DNA from: Lagopus muta | Lineage: Eukaryota > Chordata > Aves > Galliformes > Phasianidae | Assembly (NCBI RefSeq): GCF_023343835.1 | Contig: NC_064433.1 | Location: forward strand, 53,038,871-53,102,870 | DNA: 64,000 nt | Reading direction: 5' to 3' | In this document: in pieces, positions 54,972 through 64,000 of the stretch | Layout of the letters: every line of letters begins with the position of its first letter | Numbering within the stretch: position 1 is the first letter of the stretch | Program-made: the position numbers and the translations under genes | Notes under the pieces: generated by a model | Databases searched by the model: none | What the model saw: only the letters and a program-made list of their open reading frames with translations | Told to the model about the DNA's origin: nothing

Positions 54972-55667
54972 ACACTTCACAACACAGAAGGGGGGAAATC
55001 AACATGAAAAAAGCAGAATTGCTTCTAAGGTATATACATTTCCAACTTTTCACACAGCTGACAATGACCTGAACTTAGAGACAATTCCTTATGACTGGTT
55101 GCCCTTTGTATCTGCCTGGGGCACCACTAGTGAAGGATTCTTCCTGTGACTGGTTGAGAGAGAGGAAAATGCGTCACAGTGCTCCAGGTGTTTATGTTCA
55201 TTTCAAAATCACTTTCATACTGAACTTTTTTGGTTTTCTGCCTGAAAGGATATCCCTCTGTTTCAAGTTTACTTTTGAACTTTGAAGATTTGGTACAGGG
55301 TTCTGCACATAGATATCTTGAAAATAGGGACCACCGCTGGCTTTTGTGCATTGTGCCCACCTCAGCCTGCACTTTGGCTACATTAGGAAAATCATTCCTG
55401 GAAATAGCACTTGTCTAAAGTGGTGTGTTGGTGGAAACAGCACAAGTAAAAGGGAGTTCTCTTAGTTAAATAAGATAGCAAACTGTATCTTGTGTTGTTC
55501 ACACTGTAAACAGGAAAGAACTGCTGGCAAAGAAAGGGACCCATGGCATTAAGATAACTGTTGTCACTGTTTGAACTGCACTGTTCTTCTTCTCAAGTTC
55601 TTGAACAATGTTGTTTAGGTTACTGTGAAATGAACTGTATGGCTTGTTTGCAGTATTTTTAATGCAT

Positions 55668-55673
55668 AATAAA
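55668..55673 (+). terminator. CKAP4: CKAP4 polyadenylation signal AATAAA
   Basis: AATAAA at 55668-55673 is followed 20-40 nt later by a T-rich tract (T12 after GCACC), the expected downstream element. It is the best plus-strand signal after the CKAP4 stop. Confidence 0.7.
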
Positions 55674-55690
55674 TGTTCGGAATATTCTTT

Positions 55691-56282
55691 GCACCTTTTT
55701 TTTTTTTTGTTTGCTGTAGTGTTTGCTTCTACTTAATGTAGAGGTTCCCATTGGGTAGAGGAAAGGGCCTGAGGGAAGGACCAGAGCTTTATACTGAGGA
55801 GGTACACAGCCCTTGACTTTTCAGCTTTCACTGGAGGTAGTTTAGCTGCTGTGCTTACAGAGGAACTCTTGATGGATTTTGAGCCTCATCAGTGCTGCAG
55901 TGTTGTCTAGAATGCTCAGGAGCTTAGGTTGATAGTTGCAGGTGAGAAATACATGATGAATGCAGTGAATGCAAGTGAGGCTAGATGCCACTAGTAATGC
56001 CATTGGTGAGACTTTCTCAATGCCCAAAGTACGTAGAACAGAAATAATGTACAGAAAGGACCTACATAACCTTTGTGAAATGTCTGCACCTTGTGGGTAG
56101 CTTTGAACACTGGACTGCAAGGTCTGAAGCTGGCAACATCTCCATGAAGGGTGCCTGACTTGAAAAAGTTTAGGAAAGGCGGATATCATTTTGATTACCC
56201 TGAAGATGAATACAAGCCTGCTGCGTAAGTAGCTTTGGTATGGTAAGGGCCAAAGCTTATTTCTCCTGTTCTGCTTACAGTG
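55691..56282. other. Intergenic DNA between CKAP4 and a CR1 element
   Basis: No gene or repeat family was recognised. A 153-codon minus-strand frame (55842-56303) overlaps the CR1 border and has no family resemblance. Confidence 0.6.
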
Positions 56283-57468
56283 TTGGCAAAGAATTTGGCC
56301 CATGATGATGTAACTGCACCAGTGGACAAGGGAGGAGCCACTGATATCATCTGTCTGGACTTCAGTAAGACATTTGATATAGTCTCACATAACATTCTTC
56401 TCTCCATGGGTGAAAAGACATGGATTTGACAAGTGGACTGTTTCATGACAAGAATCTGGTTGCAAAATCATACCTGGAAAGTAGTGGTGAATGGCTCAGT
56501 GTCCAGATGGAGACCAGTGACAGATGGTGTCCCTCAGGGGTCAGCACTGGGACCAGTGCTCTTCAGTATCTTCATCAATGACATCAGCAGTAGACAAGTT
56601 TGCAGATGACACCAAGCTGTATGCTATGATGGACATGCATGAGGGATGGAATGCCATTCAGAGAGACCTAGACAGTGAGCAGGGGAGAACCTCATGAGGT
56701 TCAACAAATCCAAGTGCAAGATCTGCAGCTGGGTCATGGCAACCCCCGTTACCAGTACGAGCTGGGGGATGAAAGGATTGATTGATCGCAGCCCTGCCAA
56801 AAAACGCTTGTGGGCACTGGTGGACAGCAAGCTGGACATGAGCCAGTAATGTGCCTTCAAAGCCCAGAAAGCCAACTGTATCCTTGGCGGCATCAAAGAA
56901 AGCATGGCCAACAGAGTGAGGGAGGTGATCCTGCCCTCCAACTCTGTGCTGGTGAGACCTTGCCTGGAGTACTGAGTTCAGATGTGGAATCCTCAGTACA
57001 GGAGAGCCATGGACCTGTTGGAGTCCATCCAGAGGGCCACAAAAATGATCCAAGGGATGGAACACCTCTCCTATGAGGATAGGCTATAGAGTTGGGGCTG
57101 TTCAGCCCAGAGAAGAGAAGGATCCGGGGAGACCTGAGAGTGGTCTGAGAGAGTACTAAAAGGGGGCTGTAAGAAGGTGAGGGACAGACTGTTTAGCAAG
57201 GTCTGTTGTGAGAAGACAAGGGGAAATGGTTTCAAACTACAAGAGGGAAAATTTAGATTGGACGTAAGGGAGATGATTTTTACAATCAAGTTGGTGAGGC
57301 ACTGGCCCAGGTTGCTCAGTGAGGAGGTGGATCCCCCATCCATGGAGACACCCAAGGTCAGGCTGGAGAGGCTCTGATCACCCTGATCTCCTGTGGGAGT
57401 CAAAGCCATTTGGCTAGATGGCTTTTAATGGTCCTTTCCAAGTCAGATGATTCCACGATGATTCTATC
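56283..57468 (+). mobile_element. CR1 LINE, 1.2 kb, decayed reverse-transcriptase region to 3' end
   Basis: The forward-strand translation gives CR1 reverse-transcriptase segments in shifting frames: [37 protein letters not shown] and the catalytic KFADDTKL (56596-56619). The CR1 3' region follows, ending GGTCCTTTCCAAGTCAGATG and GATTCTATC. Stops and frameshifts make it non-functional. It is 5'-truncated and is the longest element in the window. Confidence 0.92.
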
Positions 57469-58577
57469 AGTGTGGGCGTCATCATGTCCTGATAGTTCCA
57501 AGGCCCACTTCACAGAGATAGGTAATGCATGTTATTAGACTACATGTGTGTAGTCTAAACAGTGGAGCACCCAAACCCTTCCTGCTAAAGCAGAATCAGC
57601 ACAGCCTGTTGACAGGAAGGCACTCAAGTCCATGTAATGGCTTTGAAGGGTAGTATCCTCATAACAAGGGAGCGTAATGACACTTCAAAGCCAGCCACAT
57701 GGCCAGGCCACATTGGACCTCAGAGGTTAAATGTAAAACAACTAGTTATATGTCTAGTAACTTCAATTCTGTGGCAAACTTTTGAAATTACTTCACTCAG
57801 AAAGAATAATTGTTCATAAAAATAATGTGGCTGGAGGCAGGCACAGCTGCAAAGATCCCTTTGTATACCTCAAGCCCAGCGTTTGTATTTGGCTTGACAG
57901 CTTCACACAGCACAAACACTTCCTAATGTCCTAATAAATGCTCAAAGAGCACACTGCGTCTTAGCACTGCTTTTTACCATCATTTTTACACTTTCCAATG
58001 AAAGAGAAGAGACGGCCTCAAGCAGTTCCATAGTCAATTGCCAATGTTATTTTACATTAATAGTTGTTCGTGAATAAACTGCTGTTTCAGTAACAAATTT
58101 CAGCTGAAGCTGTCCAGCTGATTGATGAGGTGTTATTGATCAAGTTGGCTCACTAACATTTGTCTTTATTTTCATCTCTGATTTTACAAATGGGGAAGCC
58201 ATTAGACTCGGGCACTGTGGACTTGGTTACACTTGAAAGGGCTTACCTGTATTCTGCCTGGCAAACTGGGTGGAGGTAAACCTGGCACTTACTGGTGCTT
58301 GAACATCTCCCAGTGGGGATTAGACCACTGTCTCAAGTGAAATAACCTATAGCAGCAAAAAGAATTGCTGGTGGCATGGATGTGTATGTTAGAGGTTTTG
58401 TTGAAACACAGATTAGTGGTTTAATCTTTTCACCGTTTTATTTGACATAACTCAGCTGGTAGTATAAACAAAGTTGTAGAAAAGTTAAACAGCTACAGGA
58501 AAAAAAGGCTTACTGAGATGCGCAAACACCAGAACTGCCTAAAAACTTGCAATGTGGGCCCTCTGTTCTGCTCGGCA

Positions 58578-58599
58578 CTGCTAAGGATATCCTTAGCAG
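58578..58599. repeat. 22-bp perfect palindrome
   Basis: The arm CTGCTAAGGAT is followed directly by its exact reverse complement ATCCTTAGCAG, with no spacer. It lies in DNA with no recognised gene. Confidence 0.95.
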
Positions 58600-58669
58600 A
58601 GACTGAGGAAAGGTGTAGCTCAGCTGGAGAGGCTTTGGCAGAGAAAGATAGTGATGATCAGAGGTAAGA

Positions 58670-58910
58670 TGTTTTGTGAAAAAAAGATTGAACAGCTGTG
58701 CTCATTTAGACTTGAAAACAGTGGAGGGGCTGAAGGGAAAGAAGGGAGGAAACAAATAGTACAGTTCTCAAATATGTAAGAGGTAGTTCTGAAGAAAGAA
58801 AGGGCCCGTTTGCTTATTGTGGAGAGGGTGAGATTGAGCTGAAATGCAGCAAGGCAAAGATAAGGACATTACAGGGGCAGCAGAGAGCTTCAGGGCCATC
58901 ACTACTTTCT
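58670..58910 (+). mobile_element. Possible ancient CR1/L3-like LINE remnant
   Basis: The order of motifs (CTCAAATATGTAAGAGGTAG, then a purine-rich GAGAGGGTGAGATTGAGCTG and GCAGCAAGGCAAAGATAAGG) resembles the 3' region of old CR1/L3 LINEs. Divergence is high; this is a pattern impression only. Confidence 0.3.
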
Positions 58911-61289
58911 GGTGAACCTTCCCAGGCTGCAACATCGAGAGCACATGCTGGGAATACCACGAGGAAGATGTGCAGTGTGTTTCTCTTCCCCTATGGTCTG
59001 CAGTACTCTCCCCACTGGTACTTATTCTGCCCATTTTGCTAATAACTGGTCCCTGATGTATTTGTTGTGCCCTCAGCTGCTTTGTTTATAGGTGTTTCAG
59101 GATGGGAAACCTGTAGTCATTTTACTTTTAATGTTAACCAGAATGTGATATTTAGCACTGCAAGATGCTCATCCCTGTTGGTTCTCAAAGTACCCTGTGT
59201 TGCTGCTATCCTGCCCTTCCTGCATGCATGTTAGCCCTTGCCATCCTCTGCCAGCAGTGAGCAGGTGTTCACGGACATCAGAGGTGCGGGGTCGCAATAT
59301 TTACACAACATTTATTTCCAAATCCTGGTAGGAAATGCTCAAAGAACATGCAGATCCATTCCTTTTTCAAACAGTCCCTTTGCTCCAATGGTGACCAGAG
59401 ATGCTTAAAATAATTCCACCCCGCACACCAAAGCAACAAGTGTATTTTCTGTTGGCTCACATAACAAAACCTCTCCAGAATCTCTTGGTATAAATCATTT
59501 TGCCACCTCCTAAAATAATGTCTTTTCAGTAGTTGGAGCTTGCTCACACACTGAGAGAGGAAACTCAGGAATCTGTTCATAAGAGCAGAATTTGATGATT
59601 CTGACATTTATAATGCAAGTGCTAAAACCCAGAGGTATTTGAAGTTAATGCAGCATCACAGTTTTAGCCTGCTAGACCTAAGACAAAGAGATCCTAGAGC
59701 TGTTTTTTAAGTATGAGAACATATGAAACAGGTGTTCCTTTGGCTGATAATGATGCATCCCAAAATCTTTTCCACAATGGTGTTGCCTAGGAGCTCAGCT
59801 CAGCATTTTGCCACAAATCTTTTGTCAAGCGATTCCAGTTTCATTTTGAGAGGAATAAAAACCAAAGAAGAAATTTCTCATTTTCTTATATCCTCTTGAG
59901 AAGAAATTAGTGTATGAAATATTTATCAGCCAGTTAACTCCTGTGCCCTGCCCTGATGTCCATCACGGTTGCAGAGGAAGAAGCTGGTTCAAATAAGGCC
60001 GGCTTTGTTCCACTCAGGAAGATTTTCCCTTGGCACTCTCTAGATGTAAATATGTCAGATTCCTGTGGATAATCCTTTCCTGTCAATACTGCCTAGGTTG
60101 GGGCTGGGATGGAGTCCTGCAGTGATGAGTAAGGATGGAAAACATAACAAGCACAGAAAAAATCAGACTTGAAACTCTCTCGCAAATTTTTAGTGCTCTG
60201 GCTTTCAAACAAGGTTCCAATAATTTTGTGGGTTTCTTTTTTTTCCTTTCTCTCTTTTGACCAAAATTCCCATAAATATATATGTGCCAAGAGATACAGA
60301 ATATAATGTTTAAACGTTATTTGCTCTGCAGTAATAATTTGAAGCTTCAAGCTAGATTAGCTCTTTAAATGTCAGCCACCACAGACTTTCACCTTTATGG
60401 AGAGCACTGCAAAAGGCATTATCTAGACAAATGAATTGACAGCTGTTAATGGCAGATGAAAAGGAAAGAATGCAGTTCCCAGGATATTTCTCATTTTGGT
60501 GTCACTCAGGCAAAAAATAAAAATAAAATCATGCCAAGAGTTTCCCAGCCCTGGAAACCCCAAATGCTCTGCAAAAGGAAACAGGACCCAGCCTGCAAGT
60601 GGTCTGCCTGGGAGCCAGAGTCCCAGGCTGGGCAGCAGTATGTACCTGAGCTGTGCTGCCCAAGCTCACCTGGATGACCTTGTTGCTCAAGGTCTCTAAA
60701 TGGAAAACTGCAGGTCTTCAATAAAGATTTGCAAACCACTCCTTTATAGTTCCTACATACAAATGAGAGACTTACAAGTTCTGGTCCCAATCAAGGGACA
60801 AGGAAGGGTCCCAATCCAGATCCCTCTGAAGTCAATAGCTCCACTTCCTTCTCTGGTATAAAATTAAGGCCAAAGCACTTTGCCCAAAGCCACACAGAAA
60901 ATGTGTAATAAACCCAGCAATGATTTCCAGTACCTAAAACTCCAAAAATCCTCTTTTCCCCTACGAGTGTGTCAGAGCAGTTTACCAAAACACCTAATAG
61001 TTACCAGAACTTCTCATACTGAGCGAGGCTTTCCTTTCTTAAGTCTGCTTCTCTGTGTCTGGACATATACGTAGAAGATTATCAAAGTGTGGAATACAGA
61101 TTTCTGTGATTTATGGTTTAAACAAATATGGTTTATGCTATTAGGGAAGCAGACTGGGCCCCAGGGCACAATTACTGGCTATTTGTGTTCAAAAGATTGC
61201 AAATATAAGCAATAGAGATGGTCCAATGCTCATTATTACACTCCAGAGTAAATAACTCACTGAGAGTGAGCCTTTCCTGCACTGTTGTT

Positions 61290-61478
61290 TCACAGAATCA
61301 CAGAATCATTAAGGTTAGAAAAGACCTCTAAGACCATGTAGTCCATTTGCCTATCCCCACCATGCCCACTAACCATGTCCATCCCTCAGTGCCACATCCA
61401 TACAGTTCTGGATGGTACCTCCAGGGATGGTGACTCCACCACCTCCCTAGGAAGCCTGTACTAATATCTCACCGGCTG
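61290..61478 (-). mobile_element. CR1 LINE 3'-end fragment
   Basis: Reverse strand, with a doubled terminal unit (CACAGAATCACAGAATCATT), GTTAGAAAAGACCTCTAAGA and CCAGGGATGGTGACTCCACC. It is the same subfamily as the copy at 62496, in opposite orientation. Confidence 0.9.
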
Positions 61479-62495
61479 CCTGGAGCTGTGAGCAGAGCAT
61501 GTTACACTGGTACCATTCAGCTGTGAGTTCAGAGATCCCATTACTAGGAACAAAAGTGACACTGAGGCATCACAGGTATTGCCCCAAATGAATGGAGCTA
61601 TTGTTACTCCCACCCCAGAGGGTTCAGCCCTCTCCCAACAGCCCTGGTTGAGAAGGCTTATTTAGGGGCACCTGTCTGCTGGAATGCTCTGGGCACCAAA
61701 CAACTCTCTTAGTGGCATATTTTGTAGGATTAAATGTGGACTTCAAGCACCCTGCTATGATCATCTTAGTCTCATCCTCATTCCAGATTTCTAACATCAT
61801 ATATTCAGGTCTGAAGATGGTTTTGTTCTTAGCGATTTCATTAAGTGTTGTACATTCTTGGGATGGTTTCTGAGAAAGAAAAGAAACTCAGTTTTGTCTA
61901 ATGTGCTTAACATTTAAAAATAAGATGTGCAAGAGGAAGAACAGCTTTTCCATTCAGGAAGGAGATAGTTGTACAGATAGTCCTTACTGAGCTTTCATGA
62001 ACATGAAATTGATGAAGGGACATTTTCATAACATTTGCTGGAGTCTGAATCCTTAGAGAGAGGTGACCCTTAACTGAAGTGATAGTAACCTCCTAGACCC
62101 TCGAAAAATTCCCCTGTACTTGAATGCATTCAGTGCTCAAGCAGCATTACAGCATCTCAGAAGTGTGTCGCAGCCTTTCAGTGACTGCAGGCAGGGTGGT
62201 AGCAGGACTGGAGAAAGCCCTGACCTCTTCAACCCTCGGCCATTGGGTGTTTGCAGCCACAGCAGCTGTAGGGTATAGCAGCCTGACAGCTCACAGCCCA
62301 TTTGAGTGCAGGGCAGCCTCCTCTGCTCAAGGCAAGGATAAAGTATCTTGAAGCCTTCAAGATGAAGACTACCATTCTCTCCCTTCCCTGCCTTTTTGGG
62401 GTCTTACCTCTCATGCAACACGACCCAAGGCCCATGGACATTGAGGAATTGTTCTCTGTTGGTTTGCATACTTTCTGGAGGTGCAGGATATTGTG

Positions 62496-62690
62496 AAAAA
62501 ATTATTTTCAGAAAGACTGGTGGCACAGGCTGCCTGGGGAAGTGGTGGAGTCACCATCCCTGGAGGTGTTCTGGAACCACGTGGATGTGGGACTGAGGGA
62601 TGTGGTTAGTGGGCATGGTGGGGATGGGCTGGCATTTGCACTAGGTGATCTTAGAGGTCTTTTCCAACTTTAATGATTCTATGATTCTAC
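62496..62690 (+). mobile_element. CR1 LINE 3'-end fragment
   Basis: Forward strand: GGCTGCCTGGGGAAGTGGTG, GAGTCACCATCCCTGGAGGT and GGTCTTTTCCAACTTTAATG, ending ATTCTATGATTCTA with the doubled terminal octamer intact. Confidence 0.92.
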
Positions 62691-63526
62691 AAAGTGGACA
62701 GAGAAAGGTGAAGAATTCAGCGACAAAGCAAAATTTGCAAGGGCTGAATAGGATGGATACCTGCTTTACAGCCTCCAGCCCCACAACATATTTTCCAGTG
62801 TTTGGGGAGCTTTCTTATTAGTTTCTAACTTTTTTTCCAGAACAAAGAGTCTTCTGTTTCTTCAGTCCACCTCTCAGTATGGACAGGGCGTAGTTAAAAA
62901 TACAGTTGGCATTAGATAGTGGAGCTCCAGTATTATTTCATAAATATCATCCTCAAAAGTAGTTTTTGGTTCAGGACATATGCAAGGATCAAGGACAAGT
63001 GTTGCAATGAAGTGCTCCAGAAATGCTGGGCAGCTGCATTACACAGCAAGAGAAATCTTGTGTTTGAACTTTCAGGAATCAGTCCCTATTCACCAAAGTC
63101 CACACACAAAGTCCACCACAGAAATCACTGAGGATTGGCAGGAGGTTTGCTTTTAGGTTTCATTTATCTATTCATCCAGTTTGCAGAATCACTACTCATA
63201 TATAACCTTGCTGTTTTAGTAGAAGTTCTGCAAATAGTTCTGGAAGAGAAATATGTGTGTTGCAGCTATGCCTATGGTCCCTGGGCCTTGAAGCACAAGT
63301 GCTGACTGCCTGCTGAGCATGTCTGGGTAATGCTGCTCTTACAGATGTGGAGTAGTATCCAAGCATTAAACTTGCAGAAAAAGCTTCATCTATGCAAGAG
63401 TCCCATTACATTAGCTTTTGTTTAGATCCTAGTTTGCCTTTATTTGCCTACATAAAGCTTTTCTGTAGGCTTTCTATTTAGCAGTCGTTAGAACAGATGT
63501 AATTTATCGCTTTACCTATGAAATTA

Positions 63527-63560
63527 ATTCAATAACAGAGCTGATTCAATAACAGAGCTG
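63527..63560. repeat. 17-bp perfect tandem duplication
   Basis: ATTCAATAACAGAGCTG occurs twice with no spacer. Confidence 0.95.
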
Positions 63561-63734
63561 CTGTTTCAAATAATGGTACAGGGCTAAACCCCTATTAATG
63601 AAAGTATTTAAAGAGAAGCACAACTGTTAAAAAGCCTTTTTTGAGCATTGCTTATTGCTCTTCTCAAGTACTCTCATCTCACAGTAACAAAAACCCTGAT
63701 CCTGAAGAGCAATAAGACACATCCAAGATCTACA

Positions 63735-64000
63735 GAGAAGGAACTGGGTGTCCTGGTGGGCAATAGGTTGGTCATAAGCCAGTGAGTGGCTATCAGATCG
63801 AGGGGGTTGATCCTTTGCTCTCCTCTGCCCTGCACAGGCACAGGGGCCACGTCTGGAGTGCTGTGTTCAGGTCTGGGTTTAAGAAAGACAGGGAACTTCT
63901 AGAGAGAACCCTATGGAGGGCCACTTAGATGATGAGGGGCCTAGAGCACCTCCGTTATGAGGAATGGCTAAGAGCCGTGGGACTACTCGGCCAGGAGAAG
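63735..64000 (+). mobile_element. CR1 LINE (3' part runs off the window)
   Basis: GGAACTGGGTGTCCTGGTGG, CTGGAGTGCTGTGTTCAGGT and TATGGAGGGCCACTTAGATG form the CR1 ORF2 C-terminal region on the forward strand. It continues past base 64000. Confidence 0.85.

Larger units (their letters stand above)
53993..55690 (+). other. CKAP4: CKAP4 3'UTR
   Basis: About 1.7 kb from the stop to the poly(A) signal. It includes an interrupted T run at about 54150-54186 and an (AAT)n run at about 54949-54971. Open frames here have no family resemblance. The right end is inferred from the signal at 55668. Confidence 0.7.
57469..63734. other. Intergenic DNA downstream of CKAP4
   Basis: 6.3 kb with CR1 fragments at 61290 and 62496, a palindrome at 58578 and a short tandem duplication at 63527. 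No exon with splice sites and family resemblance was found. In human the next gene beyond CKAP4 is NUAK1, well outside this distance (recalled). Confidence 0.65.

Noticed and set aside
55842-56303. 153-codon minus-strand frame downstream of CKAP4
   Set aside because: It crosses the border of a CR1 element on its antisense strand and shows no protein-family pattern.

Overview
This is a vertebrate nuclear DNA window, almost certainly from a bird and probably a galliform such as chicken (inference). Three intron-bearing genes can be read with consistent splice phases: POLR3B, TCP11L2 and CKAP4. Their order and relative orientation match human 12q23 as I recall it. The interspersed repeats are dominated by CR1 LINE fragments with the avian-type 3' end (repeated ATTCTATG), and there are two remnants of a mariner-type DNA transposon.

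Layout, left to right. Bases 1-24193 hold the 5' part of POLR3B on the minus strand: 13 coding exons, the first 420 codons of the second-largest RNA polymerase III subunit, with the rest beyond the left edge. Its CpG-rich start is at about 23.95-24.33 kb. Bases 24.2-29.06 kb are the TCP11L2 3' flank and POLR3B upstream DNA, with one CR1. Bases 29059-37952 hold the complete TCP11L2 coding sequence (minus strand, nine coding exons, 512 codons plus stop). Its probable non-coding first exon ends at 43247 inside a CpG island at 42.6-43.95 kb, which carries two phased YY1-type motifs. Bases 43.95-48.7 kb separate two divergent promoters and contain CR1 copies, including one CR1 inserted in another. 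CKAP4 lies on the plus strand: exon 1 at 49028-49381, exon 2 at 52661-53992, and a 3'UTR to a polyadenylation signal at 55668. From there to 64000 I see intergenic DNA with CR1 copies and no gene.

The three genes are housekeeping or cell-biological genes with no shared pathway: a Pol III catalytic-core subunit, a TCP11-family protein, and the ER-sheet protein CLIMP-63. Human TCP11L2 and CKAP4 are likewise divergent neighbours. The most unusual protein observation is that CKAP4, as read here, contains no cysteine, although the human protein is regulated by palmitoylation of a cytosolic cysteine. I found no prokaryotic-type system, CRISPR array, intact transposase or RNA gene. All family assignments come from reading translations and recalling human orthologues, not from a database search.
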